64,000 bases of DNA from an uncultured Eubacteriales bacterium (GCA_900550165.1 URQY01000005.1:5160-69159), one strand, 5' to 3'. Numbered from the stretch's first letter, positions 6,958 to 15,146 are shown. The notes: generated by a model from the letters alone, not told the origin. Made by a program: numbers and translations.

Positions 6958-9648
6958 ATGATTTTAAGCAGAAATTGGCTCAACGAGTTTGTTGACCTCA
7001 AGGATATCACCGACAAGCAGTTCAACGACGATATGACGCTCTCCGGCTCGAAGGTCGAGACGATCGAGCGCGGCGACGAGGAACTCAAAAATGTGGTCGT
7101 GGGCAAGATCCTTGAAATGAAGCGCCACGAAAATTCCGACCACATGTGGGTCTTGAAGATCGACGTCGGTCAGGCGGAGCCTGTGCAGATCGTCACGGGC
7201 GCGTGGAACGTCCATGTGGGCGACTATGTGCCCGCCGCACTTTCCGGCGCGCATCTGCCCGGCGGCATCAAGATCGAAAAGGGCGCGCTGCGCGGTGTCG
7301 AGTCCGACGGTATGCTCTGCTCGCTCAAGGAGCTTGGCATGACGGCGGAGCACGACTTCCCCTATGCCGTCATCACGCCCGCGGCCATCCTGAACGACTA
7401 TCATCCCATCGACAAGGATAAGCCCTCCATCCCCGCTGACATCAAGCCCGGCGACAAGATCTACGGCCCCGTGGTGGCGGCGAAGGTGCTTGAATGCGCC
7501 CCGCAGGGCGACGGCACGTTCCACATCTGCCTCGACCTCGGCAATGCGACCGCTGTGCCCGATACGTGCTGCTCCAACCTCCACGAGGGCGACCTTGTCG
7601 CCTACAACACCAAGAGCGACGCCATCTGCACGCTCGAGGATCTGCACGCAGAGCAGAAGGAATTCCCCCACTGCATTCCTGACGGCATCTTCATCCTGCA
7701 GGAAGAGGATGCAAAGCCGGGCCTTGATATGGCGCGCATCCTCGGCTTTGACGATTCCATCGTTGAGTTTGAGATCACGCCCAACCGCCCCGACTGCCTG
7801 AGTGTTATCGGTCTTGCGCGCGAGGCGAGCGCGACCTTCAAGCGCTCGCTCAAGCTGCACGAGCCCGAGCCGCACGGCTGCGGCGGCAGCATCGCGGAGC
7901 TTGTCGACATTGACATTGAGGACGGCAACCTCTGCCCGCGCTACACCGCGCGCATGGTGAAAAATGTCAAGATCGCGCCGTCTCCGCGCTGGATGCGCGA
8001 GAGACTGCGCAACAGCGGCGTGCGCCCGATCAACAACATTGTCGATATCACAAACTACGTCATGCTCGAATACGGCCAGCCGATGCACGCCTTTGACTTC
8101 AGCTGCGTCGAAGGCGGCCACATCATCGTGCGCACCGCGCGCGAGGGCGAGACCATCCAGACGCTCGACGGCAACGAGCGCAAGCTGACGCCGAACATGC
8201 TCTGCATCTGCGACGAGCACAAGCCCGTGTGCGTCGCGGGCGTCATGGGCGGCGCGAACAGCGAGATCGTCGGCGACACGGCGATGGTGCTCTTTGAATC
8301 CGCCAACTTCAACGGCGTTTCCGTGCGCCGCACGGCCAGCGCCCTCGGTATGCGCACTGACGCCTCCTCCCGCTATGAAAAGGGTCTCGACATGATGAAT
8401 ACCATCAAGGCTGTCGAGCGCGCCTGCGAGCTTGTGGAGCTGCTCGGCTGCGGCGAGGTGGTCGACGGTGTGATGGACGTGGTCGCCAAGGAAAAGGCAC
8501 CCACCTGCATCAAGCTTGAGCCTGAAAAGATCAACGCCCTGCTCGGCACGGAGCTCAGCGAGGACCTGATGCGCGAGATCCTCGTCTCCCTCGGCTTCAT
8601 CCTGAACGGCGACGATATTTACGTTCCCTCCTGGCGCGGCGATGTGGAGCATTACAGCGACATCGCCGAGGAGGTCGCCCGCTTCTACGGCTACAACAAG
8701 ATCCCCTGCACGCTCATGCGCGGAGAGACCACGCGCGGCGGCTTCAGTGAGCAGCAGCGCTTCGACCGCGCCATTGGCGGCGCGGTGCGTGCGCTGGGCT
8801 ACGACGAGATCATCACCTATTCTTTCATCAGTCCCACCTATTACGATAAGATCCGTATGCCGAAGGATTCTCCGCTGCGCAATTCTCTGAAGATCCTCAA
8901 CCCGCTGGGTGAGGACACCTCCATCATGCGCACGACCATCCTGCCGAGTATGCTCGAGATCGTTGCGCGCAACTACAGCTACCGCAACAAGTCTGCCCGC
9001 CTTTATGAGCTCGGCAAGATTTACCTGCCGCGCGAGGATGGCCTTGCCGATGAGCCGAAGTATCTCTCCCTCGGCGCTTACGGCGACGGCGTAGACTTTT
9101 TCGCCTTCAAGGGCGGCATCGAAACGCTGCTGCGTGAGCTGCGCATCACGGATGTGAAGTTCGAGGCCTGCACGGACAATGCTTCCTATCATCCCGGCCG
9201 CTGCGCGAACGTGTACGCAGGCGAAAAGCTTCTCGGCGTGTTCGGCCAGATCCATCCGCTCGTCGCGGCGAACTACGGCGTCGACACGGAAGTTTACACC
9301 GCGGAGCTGAGCTTCGAGGCGATGTATGAGATGCGCGGCGGCATCCCCGTTTATCAGCCGCTGCCGAAGTTCCCGGCCGTTACGCGCGATATCGCCGTCG
9401 TGTGCGACGAGGGCGTCACCGTCGGCGCGCTCGAGGAGAGCATCCGCTGCGGGGCGAAGGGCCTTCTCAAGGATGTGTCGCTCTTCGACATTTACCGCGG
9501 CCCCGGCGTGGCCATCGGCAAGAAGAGCGTGGCGTTCAGCCTCGTTCTGCGCGCGGATGACCGCAGCCTCACCGGTGAGGAGGCGGACGAGGACGTTCAG
9601 TCCATCCTTGCCGCGCTGAAGGCCGACCACAACGCGGTGCTTCGCTAA
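6958..9648 (+). CDS. pheT: Phenylalanyl-tRNA synthetase beta subunit with an extra insertion
   Basis: PheT forms the (alpha-beta)2 enzyme with PheS and supplies tRNA binding and editing. Visible parts are the N-terminal EMAP-type tRNA-binding domain (about 40-135), a B3/B4 editing domain, the B5 domain, a catalytic-like core and the C-terminal FDX-ACB domain (PKFPAVTRDIAVVCDEGVTVG). At 896 residues it is about 100 longer than the usual 800. The excess maps to about residues 137-240, between the tRNA-binding domain and the segment ILGFDDSIVEFEITPNRPDCLS. AAGGAGG upstream supports the start. Confidence 0.97.
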   Translation: MILSRNWLNEFVDLKDITDKQFNDDMTLSGSKVETIERGDEELKNVVVGKILEMKRHENSDHMWVLKIDVGQAEPVQIVTGAWNVHVGDYVPAALSGAHLPGGIKIEKGALRGVESDGMLCSLKELGMTAEHDFPYAVITPAAILNDYHPIDKDKPSIPADIKPGDKIYGPVVAAKVLECAPQGDGTFHICLDLGNATAVPDTCCSNLHEGDLVAYNTKSDAICTLEDLHAEQKEFPHCIPDGIFILQEEDAKPGLDMARILGFDDSIVEFEITPNRPDCLSVIGLAREASATFKRSLKLHEPEPHGCGGSIAELVDIDIEDGNLCPRYTARMVKNVKIAPSPRWMRERLRNSGVRPINNIVDITNYVMLEYGQPMHAFDFSCVEGGHIIVRTAREGETIQTLDGNERKLTPNMLCICDEHKPVCVAGVMGGANSEIVGDTAMVLFESANFNGVSVRRTASALGMRTDASSRYEKGLDMMNTIKAVERACELVELLGCGEVVDGVMDVVAKEKAPTCIKLEPEKINALLGTELSEDLMREILVSLGFILNGDDIYVPSWRGDVEHYSDIAEEVARFYGYNKIPCTLMRGETTRGGFSEQQRFDRAIGGAVRALGYDEIITYSFISPTYYDKIRMPKDSPLRNSLKILNPLGEDTSIMRTTILPSMLEIVARNYSYRNKSARLYELGKIYLPREDGLADEPKYLSLGAYGDGVDFFAFKGGIETLLRELRITDVKFEACTDNASYHPGRCANVYAGEKLLGVFGQIHPLVAANYGVDTEVYTAELSFEAMYEMRGGIPVYQPLPKFPAVTRDIAVVCDEGVTVGALEESIRCGAKGLLKDVSLFDIYRGPGVAIGKKSVAFSLVLRADDRSLTGEEADEDVQSILAALKADHNAVLR

Positions 9649-9688
9649 GACTTTTATAAGGAAAGATTACGTTTCTGTTACAGTTGAC

Positions 9689-9721
9689 AGCGCTCCCTTT
9701 ACTTTTTGCAAAGGGAGCGCT
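9689..9721 (+). terminator. Hairpin after pheT
   Basis: A perfect 12-bp inverted repeat (AGCGCTCCCTTT with AAAGGGAGCGCT) closes a 9-nt loop. There is no T run, so termination is plausible but not certain. It overlaps a candidate ireB promoter (TTTACT at 9698, 17-bp spacer, TATACT at 9721). Confidence 0.5.
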
Positions 9722-9760
9722 ATACTGTCACCATCGGAAGCGGAAGGAGGGATTCGTCCC

Positions 9761-10006
9761 ATGGAAGAATTTACCCGCAAGTTTAACGTGGCGCAGGAAA
9801 AGGACGCGGAGATCCGCCATATCCTGACGACCGTTTATGCCGCGCTGGAGGACAAGGGCTATAACCCCATCAACCAGATCGTCGGCTATATCCTGTCGGA
9901 GGACCCCACCTATATCACGAATCACAACAATGCCCGCACGCTCATCCGCAAGCTCGACCGCGACGAGCTGCTGCAAACGCTCGTGCGCAGCTATCTGGGC
10001 AAATAA
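9761..10006 (+). CDS. ireB: IreB-family regulatory protein (UPF0297)
   Basis: An 81-residue protein matching the IreB/UPF0297 family across its whole length (EKDAEIRHILTTVYAALEDKGYNPINQIVGYILSEDPTYITNHNNAR...LVRSYLGK). In Enterococcus IreB is a small phosphoprotein substrate of the Ser/Thr kinase IreK and affects cephalosporin resistance. In many Bacillota the gene precedes a Holliday-junction resolvase-like yqgF, which is not the case here. GGAGG lies 10 nt upstream of the ATG. It is flanked by hairpins on both sides, so it appears monocistronic. Confidence 0.92.
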   Translation: MEEFTRKFNVAQEKDAEIRHILTTVYAALEDKGYNPINQIVGYILSEDPTYITNHNNARTLIRKLDRDELLQTLVRSYLGK

Positions 10007-10030
10007 GTAAAAATAAGTGAAGATCGACCC

Positions 10031-10070
10031 ACCCTCGGGGACCGAAAAAAGGTCTCCGAGGGTTTGTTGC
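10031..10070 (+). terminator. Terminator after ireB
   Basis: ACCCTCGGGGACC pairs with GGTCTCCGAGGGT across a GAAAAAA loop and is followed by TTGTTGC and a later T6 run. Confidence 0.7.
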
Positions 10071-10090
10071 ATTTTTTCGGCACGGTTTTA

Positions 10091-10119
10091 TTGACAAGGT
10101 GGGCAAAAAATGCTATACT
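10091..10119 (+). promoter_or_regulatory. Strong sigma-A promoter
   Basis: A consensus TTGACA (10091-10096), a 17-bp spacer and TATACT (10114-10119) drive the unit made of the 97-residue protein and the NlpC/P60 hydrolase. Confidence 0.88.
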
Positions 10120-10126
10120 GCAAAAA

Positions 10127-10163
10127 GTTACAAAACGGTTACAAAGTTACAAATTGGTTACAA
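10127..10163 (-). promoter_or_regulatory. Two tandem WalR-type boxes
   Basis: GTTACAA occurs four times (10127, 10138, 10146, 10157). Read on the minus strand these form two copies of TGTAAC-N5-TGTAAC, matching the published WalR (YycF) consensus TGTWAH-N5-TGTWAH. They lie between the -10 element and the ribosome binding site. A bound regulator there would more likely repress than activate. Confidence 0.7.
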
Positions 10164-10181
10164 GAGTTAGGAGTGAGTCAA

Positions 10182-10475
10182 ATGGCAGAAGCTACGGAAG
10201 GCCTCGTTTACCGCGGCCACCCGCTGCGCCGGGTAGATAATCTCATCTACTACGGCTCGATGGCGGATAAATATATCGTGATGATGCAGGTGCTCGACAC
10301 GGCCCCGCTCAAAGATATCACGCTGGCAAAGCGCGTTTCCATTCAGTTGCAGTTGACCGATGCGACCCTTCGTTCGCGCGACCGCGTGGTGCGCTCCACG
10401 GAAAAGGGGAGCCTCGGCGAGGCGATGGAGTTCGCTTCCATCTGGCTCGAGCGCGCGCTGAGCGGCAAGATGTGA
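10182..10475 (+). CDS. Conserved-looking hypothetical protein
   Basis: A 97-residue soluble protein, with no signal peptide, membrane helix or motif I recognise. It is compact, of mixed charge, with a predicted strand-rich middle (DNLIYYGSMADKYIVMMQVLD) and a helical C-terminus (SLGEAMEFASIWLERALSGKM). TAGGAG lies 8 nt before the ATG at 10182; the longer in-frame reading from 10110 would start inside the promoter's -10 region and is rejected. It is transcribed from a strong promoter with tandem WalR-type boxes and is followed 46 nt later by a cell-wall hydrolase gene, which hints at a cell-envelope link. Confidence 0.7.
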   Translation: MAEATEGLVYRGHPLRRVDNLIYYGSMADKYIVMMQVLDTAPLKDITLAKRVSIQLQLTDATLRSRDRVVRSTEKGSLGEAMEFASIWLERALSGKM

Positions 10476-10521
10476 TCGCTGCGCAACAACCTGATTTTTT
10501 CACGAAAGGACGACCCACACG

Positions 10522-11343
10522 ATGCGAAACCATTCAAGATTTCTTTCCCTCCTGTTTTCAGGAGTTCTTTCCGTCAGTCTGCTCGCGCCGCTTTCTTCGG
10601 CGCAGGCCGCTTACGACGGCTCCATCCGCAACCTCGTCGACCGTGTGACGGTCCTGACGGAATCGGTGCAGACGGAGAGCACCGATGAAGAAGAGCTTGC
10701 CGCGCTCGATGAGATGCAGGCAGAGCTCGAGGACAAGGCGGATGCCAAGGAGGACACGACCGAGACGGAGACCGTCACGATGGTCGTCACGGGCGGCACG
10801 ATCAACGTCCGCACCGGCCCCGGCACAAATTACGACAAGATCACGCAGGTGGTCAGCGGCAAGCAGGTCACCGTTATCGGCGAATCGAACGGCTGGTATC
10901 AGGTCACGTTCGGCTCTACGACCGGTTGGCTGCTCGGTGAATATCTGCGCGATCCTGCCGACCTCGACGGCTCGGTGGGCGCCAAGATCGTCTCCATGGC
11001 AATGCCCTTCCTCGGCACGCGCTACCGCTCCGGCGGCGCATCCCCCAGCGGCTTCGACTGCTCGGGCTTCACGATGTATCTCTATGCCAAGCTCGGCTAT
11101 TCGCTGCCCCATTCGGCGACCGCGCAGTATAAGAACTGCGGCTACGCCGTCGCCAAGGCAGACCTCCAGCCCGGCGATCTGGTCTTCTTCTCGGATTCCT
11201 CCCATGCCATCGGTCATGTCGGCATTTACATTGGCAACGGCCAGATCATCCACGCGCGTTACAGCGTCGGCAAGATCACGATCGACAGCCTCTCTGCGAG
11301 CTACTATGCTTCTCGCTATGTCGGTGCAAAGCGCATCGCGTAA
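10522..11343 (+). CDS. Secreted SH3b-NlpC/P60 peptidoglycan endopeptidase
   Basis: A 273-residue exported cell-wall hydrolase. The signal peptide (RFLSLLFSGVLSVSLLAPLSSAQA, cleavage after about residue 29) is followed by an acidic linker or coiled coil (about 33-80). An SH3b wall-binding domain (about 85-145, GGTINVRTGPGTNYDKI) and a C-terminal NlpC/P60 domain (about 155-273) complete it. The catalytic Cys is in FDCSGF, the His in HVGIYIG and the third polar residue in IIHA. Such enzymes cut stem peptides of peptidoglycan. It shares a transcript with the upstream 97-residue gene and its WalR-type boxes, in line with WalRK control of autolysins. Confidence 0.93.
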   Translation: MRNHSRFLSLLFSGVLSVSLLAPLSSAQAAYDGSIRNLVDRVTVLTESVQTESTDEEELAALDEMQAELEDKADAKEDTTETETVTMVVTGGTINVRTGPGTNYDKITQVVSGKQVTVIGESNGWYQVTFGSTTGWLLGEYLRDPADLDGSVGAKIVSMAMPFLGTRYRSGGASPSGFDCSGFTMYLYAKLGYSLPHSATAQYKNCGYAVAKADLQPGDLVFFSDSSHAIGHVGIYIGNGQIIHARYSVGKITIDSLSASYYASRYVGAKRIA

Positions 11344-11366
11344 CAGACAAGCCTGATACAGTACAT

Positions 11367-11401
11367 AAAAAATCGGAACGGTTTTCCCGTTCCGATTTTT
11401 T
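11367..11401. terminator. Bidirectional terminator between NlpC/P60 gene and trmD
   Basis: AATCGGAACGG pairs with CCGTTCCGATT, with A and T runs on the outer flanks. It serves the rightward hydrolase gene and the leftward trmD gene that converge here. Confidence 0.92.
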
Positions 11402-11403
11402 CT

Positions 11404-12207
11404 TTAGGATTCTGCGGGTGCTTCGGCTGCCTGCTCCGCCTCTGCTGCGCGGAGGGCTTCGACTTCTGCCTTCGCCTCGGCGAGCACCTTTTTTTCGCTC
11501 TTTGTTTTGAGCTGCTTTTCGTCGAACTGCGCCCAGAGGTCGGGGCGGCGCAGCATCGTGCGCTTGTAGCTCTCCTTCTTGCGCCATTTGGCCACATTCT
11601 CGTGGTGGCCGGAGAGCAGCACGTCCGGCACGCGGCGGCCATGCCACTCATCGGGACGGGAATACTGCGGATATTCCAAAAGCCCTGCCCAGTGCGATTC
11701 CTCGGTGAAGCATTCCTCTTCCGGCAGCACGCCCGGCACCATGCGGCAGATGGCGTCCGTCACGGCCATGGCGGGGATCTCGCCGCCCGTGACGACGAAG
11801 TCACCCATTGAAAGCTCTTCATCCACGCACTCGTCAATAAAGCGCTGGTCAATGCCCTCGTAGTGGCCGCAGACCAGAATGAGATGATCGTAGCGGTCCT
11901 TCAGCTCTCGCGCCACACTCTGCGTGAACGTCCGCCCGCAGGGGGAGAGATAGATGGTGTGGCCGCGGCTGCCGGCCTCCTCGCACACGTGCGCCCAGCA
12001 GCGGTACAAGGGGTCTGCCTGCATCACGGCGCCGCGTCCGCCGCCGTAGGGGTAGTCATCCACCTGCATCTGCTTGTTGGTCGTGTATTCGCGGATCTGG
12101 TGCGTTTTGATCGTAATATAGCCGCGCTCCTGCGCGCGCCCGAGGATGCTGACGTTCATCATCGCGTCGATCGAGGCGGGGAAGAGCGTTAAAATATCAA
12201 TCCTCAT
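11404..12207 (-). CDS. trmD: tRNA (guanine-N1)-methyltransferase
   Basis: TrmD methylates G37 next to the anticodon with S-adenosylmethionine and prevents frameshifting. SPOUT trefoil-knot signatures are present: YGGGRGAVMQADPL, LSPCGRTFTQ, LVCGHYEGIDQRF and EELSMGDFVVTGGE. The C-terminal domain contains SHWAGLLEYPQYSRP and the VLLSGHH segment. At 267 residues it is longer than the usual 240-250, because of an Ala/Glu-rich coiled tail after about residue 230. The start overlaps the rimM stop by 11 nt, the usual rimM-trmD pairing. Confidence 0.96.
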   Translation of the reverse strand: MRIDILTLFPASIDAMMNVSILGRAQERGYITIKTHQIREYTTNKQMQVDDYPYGGGRGAVMQADPLYRCWAHVCEEAGSRGHTIYLSPCGRTFTQSVARELKDRYDHLILVCGHYEGIDQRFIDECVDEELSMGDFVVTGGEIPAMAVTDAICRMVPGVLPEEECFTEESHWAGLLEYPQYSRPDEWHGRRVPDVLLSGHHENVAKWRKKESYKRTMLRRPDLWAQFDEKQLKTKSEKKVLAEAKAEVEALRAAEAEQAAEAPAES

Positions 12208-12745
12208 CGGTCTCTAACCCCTCGATCATGTGCACGCTGATCTCGCGCGCCTCTTCGTCGATGTCCGTGATGAAGATATCCTTCACCGCAGGGATGAGAT
12301 AGGTCTTCTCCTCACCCTTGACCTTGTAAAGCTTATGGGCGGGGTAGGAGAGCACGTCCACCACCGTGCCGATATACGTGTGGGGGAAGTAGTTGTAGAC
12401 GTTCATGCCGATGATCTCGGCGTCGAAGTGCTCGCCGGGCTTGAGCTGGACATCGTTGCGGCGAATGGAGAGCACCTTGCGCTTGAGCGCGGCGGCAGCA
12501 TCCATGTCGTCGATCTCGGGCAGCTTCATCAGCACCATGTCGCCCTGCACGCGCTTGCTCGTGGGGCGGAAGGGCGCGCCGTCCATGTAGAAGGTCTTGA
12601 ATCCGCACAGCAGCTCCGGGCTTACGTCCCAGGGCTGTACCTTGACCTCGCCGCGCACGCCGTGCGTGTTGACGATCTGGCCGACCTCGATATATTCGGG
12701 GCGCGCGCTCGGCCGAGGCGCGTCCTTTTTGGAAAAGAGACCCAT
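12197..12745 (-). CDS. rimM: 16S rRNA processing protein RimM
   Basis: RimM assists 30S maturation near the 3' head domain by binding S19. The protein of 182 residues has the N-terminal beta-barrel (IEVGQIVNTHGVRGEVKVQPW), the GDMVLMKLPEIDDMDAAAALKRKVL segment and the C-terminal PRC-barrel (YIGTVVDVLSYPAHKLYKV...YLIPAVKDIFITDID). About 15 extra basic residues precede the barrel. The ATG at 12745 is chosen because AGGAG lies 7 nt upstream; the ATG two codons earlier is only 1 nt from that site. It forms a two-gene operon with trmD behind its own promoter. Confidence 0.95.
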   Translation of the reverse strand: MGLFSKKDAPRPSARPEYIEVGQIVNTHGVRGEVKVQPWDVSPELLCGFKTFYMDGAPFRPTSKRVQGDMVLMKLPEIDDMDAAAALKRKVLSIRRNDVQLKPGEHFDAEIIGMNVYNYFPHTYIGTVVDVLSYPAHKLYKVKGEEKTYLIPAVKDIFITDIDEEAREISVHMIEGLETDED

Positions 12746-12779
12746 TGTCATGCTCCTTTGCACACTCATTGATTCTATC

Positions 12780-12808
12780 AGTATAGCGGAATCGGCGGGG
12801 GATGGCAA
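12780..12808 (-). promoter_or_regulatory. Promoter of rimM-trmD
   Basis: On the minus strand TTGCCA (12808-12803), a 17-bp spacer and TATACT (12785-12780). It lies between the khpA terminator and rimM, which separates the two operons. Confidence 0.75.
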
Positions 12809-12811
12809 GAT

Positions 12812-12846
12812 AAAAAGTTCCCGAGAAATTTCTCGGGAACTTTTTT
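12812..12846. terminator. Terminator after khpA
   Basis: A near-perfect palindrome (AAGTTCCCGAGAAA with TTTCTCGGGAACTT) has A and T runs outside. It ends the ylxM-ffh-rpsP-khpA transcript. Confidence 0.9.
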
Positions 12847-12851
12847 GTAAT

Positions 12852-13082
12852 TCAGTCTACGATGTCGACAGACACCTTTACGCCGGTGCGCTGAGCATAG
12901 GAACGGACGACCGTGCGGATCTCCTTGGCAATACGACCCTGACGGCCAATGACCTTGCCCATATCGTCAGGTGCGACGCGCAGCTCCAACGTAAGCTCGT
13001 CCGAGCCCTGCTTCTCCGTGACGGTGACGTCATCGGGATGCTCAACAAGGCTGCGGGCGATGTAGAGCAGCAAGTCTTTCAT
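12852..13082 (-). CDS. khpA: KH-domain RNA-binding protein KhpA
   Basis: A 76-residue single-KH-domain protein (YlqC/KhpA) with the GxxG loop in GKVIGRQGRIAKEIRTVV. In streptococci and others KhpA pairs with KhpB (EloR/Jag) and binds many RNAs, affecting cell elongation and division. It follows rpsP as in most Bacillota. The start is between ATG 13082, preferred because GGGGTG lies 6 nt upstream, and a GTG three codons earlier at 13091. Confidence 0.93.
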   Translation of the reverse strand: MKDLLLYIARSLVEHPDDVTVTEKQGSDELTLELRVAPDDMGKVIGRQGRIAKEIRTVVRSYAQRTGVKVSVDIVD

Positions 13083-13100
13083 TTCTTGCACCCCGTGCTC

Positions 13101-13340
13101 TTACAGCGCGTTGACTTTCTTCAGCAGCTCACGGACCGTGTCGGTGGGCTGAGCGCCGGTCTTGATCCACTCCTGAGCGCGCTCGGCGTCGATCTTGATC
13201 TCGGCGGGGGAGACGCAGGGGTTATAGGTGCCGATCTCTTCGATGAAGCGGCCGTCGCGGGGATAGCGGGAATCGGCAACGACAACACGATAGAAGGGAG
13301 CCTTCTTAGCGCCCATTCTGCGCAGACGAATTTTAACCAT
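13101..13340 (-). CDS. rpsP: 30S ribosomal protein S16
   Basis: S16 is a primary binder in the lower body of the 30S subunit. The 79-residue sequence begins MVKIRLRRMGAKKAPFYRVVVADSRYPRDGRFIEEIGTYNP, a clear S16 signature. GGAGG lies 8 nt before the ATG at 13340; a more upstream in-frame start at 13355 would lie inside that binding site. It sits between ffh and khpA, the conserved SRP-S16-KH order. Confidence 0.97.
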   Translation of the reverse strand: MVKIRLRRMGAKKAPFYRVVVADSRYPRDGRFIEEIGTYNPCVSPAEIKIDAERAQEWIKTGAQPTDTVRELLKKVNAL

Positions 13341-13408
13341 GGTGAATACCTCCAAAAAATAATATGTGTTTTTGTATTTATGATGAAATGCTTGTGCACT
13401 CGATCAAC

Positions 13409-14773
13409 TTATTTGAAGCGCTTCTTGCGCCCGAAGCCGCGCATCCGGCCTCCGCCCATACCGCCCATGCCCTTGGGCATCTTGCCGCGGTTCATTTGCT
13501 TGATCATATCCTGCATCAGTTCGAACTGCTTGAGAAGGCGGTTGACATCCACGACCTCGAGTCCGCAGCCGGCGGCGATGCGCCTTTTGCGGCTCGCGCC
13601 GAGCACGGCGGGATTCTCGCGCTCGTAGGGCGTCATCGAGAGGATGATCGCTTCGGTGTGCGCCATCATCTTCGGGTCGATCTCCGCGTTGGCCATCTGC
13701 TTGCCGAGCTGACCGGGCATCATGCCGGCGAGCTGCTCAAGGCTGCCCATATTTTTGAGCTGCAGAAGCTGCTCGTAATAATCGGTGAGTGTGAAACGGT
13801 TTTTCTTGAGCTTTTCTTCGAGCTTTTTCGCCTTTTCCTGGTCAATGCTCTGCTCGGCGCGCTCGATGAACGATAAAACGTCGCCCATGCCGAGAATGCG
13901 CTGCGCCATGCGGTCGGGGTGGAAGGGCTCGATCATGTCGAGCTTTTCGCCCGTGCCGATGAACTTGATGGGCTTGCCGGTGGCCGCGCGGATGGAAAGC
14001 GCCGCACCGCCGCGGGCGTCGCCGTCGAGCTTGGTGAGCACCACGCCGTCGATGCCGAGTGCTTCGTCAAAGGCGGTGGCGGCATTGACCGCGTCCTGAC
14101 CGGTCATCGCGTCGACGACGAGCAGGATCTCGGTTGGCTTGACCGCCGCCTTGATGCGCTTGAGCTCGTCCATCAGCGCCTCGTCGATATGCAGGCGGCC
14201 CGCGGTATCGAGGAAGACAATGTCGTTGCCGTGGTCACCGGCGTATTTGACAGCCTCCTGCGCGATTTGGACGGGGTCGATCTGACCCATTTCGAAAACG
14301 GGAATATTCAATTGCTTGCCGACGACCTGCAGCTGCGTGATGGCGGCGGGACGGTACACGTCGCACGCTGTCAGCAGCGGACGGTGGCCCTGCTTGCGGA
14401 AGTAGCCCGCGAGCTTGGCAACGTTCGTCGTCTTACCGGCGCCCTGTAAGCCGACCATCATGACAACCGTCGGCGGCTTGGAGGCGAAGGTCAGCTTCGC
14501 GTTGGCGCCGCCCATGAGCGCGGTGAGCTCTTCGCTGACGATCTTGATGACCTGCTGGGCGGGGGTCAGGCTGTCGAGCACCTCGACGCCGACGGCGCGC
14601 TCAGACACGGTCTTGACAAAGTCCTTGACGACCTTGTAGCTCACATCCGCTTCGAGGAGCGCAAGGCGCACCTCGCGCATTGCGAGCTTGATATCCTCCT
14701 CGCTCAGGCGGCCCTTGCCGCGCAGATGCTTGAATGTGGCATTGAGTTTTTCGCTGAGTCCTTCAAAGGCCAT
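13409..14773 (-). CDS. ffh: Signal recognition particle GTPase Ffh
   Basis: Ffh (SRP54) binds signal peptides and 4.5S/6S RNA and delivers ribosomes to FtsY at the membrane. The 454-residue protein has the N domain (about 1-90), the G domain with GLQGAGKTT (G1), DVYRPAAI, DTAGRL (G3) and TKLDGDARGG (G4), and a methionine-rich M domain (from about 325) with the RNA-binding RKRRIAAGCG motif. The tail is Gly/Met/Arg rich. It starts 7 nt after ylxM, the standard order in Bacillota. Confidence 0.97.
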   Translation of the reverse strand: MAFEGLSEKLNATFKHLRGKGRLSEEDIKLAMREVRLALLEADVSYKVVKDFVKTVSERAVGVEVLDSLTPAQQVIKIVSEELTALMGGANAKLTFASKPPTVVMMVGLQGAGKTTNVAKLAGYFRKQGHRPLLTACDVYRPAAITQLQVVGKQLNIPVFEMGQIDPVQIAQEAVKYAGDHGNDIVFLDTAGRLHIDEALMDELKRIKAAVKPTEILLVVDAMTGQDAVNAATAFDEALGIDGVVLTKLDGDARGGAALSIRAATGKPIKFIGTGEKLDMIEPFHPDRMAQRILGMGDVLSFIERAEQSIDQEKAKKLEEKLKKNRFTLTDYYEQLLQLKNMGSLEQLAGMMPGQLGKQMANAEIDPKMMAHTEAIILSMTPYERENPAVLGASRKRRIAAGCGLEVVDVNRLLKQFELMQDMIKQMNRGKMPKGMGGMGGGRMRGFGRKKRFK

Positions 14774-14780
14774 GGATGTA

Positions 14781-15146
14781 TTACTCCTTGAGTGCTGCCG
14801 CCTCGGTCTCGATCACGCCGGCAAGCTCTTCGAGCTGGCGGTCTTCATACCGGCGGAGGTTGAGCTGCTTGATCTGCTGCGCCGCGTCCGCGATCTTCTC
14901 TGTGTGGGGCCGAAGCTGCATGAAGCGCTTGATGAGCCCCGTCTTGTCTTCGATCTCGGTCATGTAGTTCTCCGCGCGCACGATGACGTCGCGCACGCCC
15001 TGACGGGAGATGCCGTAGTTCTCGGCAATTTCGGAGAGCGACAGGTCCTCGTTATAATAGAGATCGTAGAATTCCTTCTGGCGGTCGGTGAGAAGCTCCC
15101 CATAAAAGTCGAAGAGCATCGTCATACGAAAGGTCTGGTTTTTCAC
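14781..15146 (-). CDS. ylxM: YlxM-type HTH regulator of the SRP operon
   Basis: A 121-residue UPF0122 protein with a sigma-70-region-4-like HTH (LSLSEIAENYGISRQGVRDVIVRAE, about residues 35-60) preceded by LTDRQKEFYDLYYNEDL. The family always lies before ffh; in streptococci YlxM modulates SRP GTPase activity. The start is GTG at 15146, with AAGGAGG 8 nt upstream. It is the first gene of the leftward ylxM-ffh-rpsP-khpA operon. Confidence 0.93.
   Translation of the reverse strand: MKNQTFRMTMLFDFYGELLTDRQKEFYDLYYNEDLSLSEIAENYGISRQGVRDVIVRAENYMTEIEDKTGLIKRFMQLRPHTEKIADAAQQIKQLNLRRYEDRQLEELAGVIETEAAALKE

Noticed and set aside
6964..9630. An 888-codon open frame antisense to pheT
   Set aside because: High-GC third positions leave the opposite strand free of stops. 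The sense frame is unmistakable PheT, and the antisense product is a low-complexity His/Arg/Ala string.
10127..10163. GTTACAA repeats as a CRISPR or replication iteron array
   Set aside because: The repeats are 7 bp at 11/8/11 spacing between a promoter and a start codon. They fit WalR half-sites and are far too short for CRISPR.
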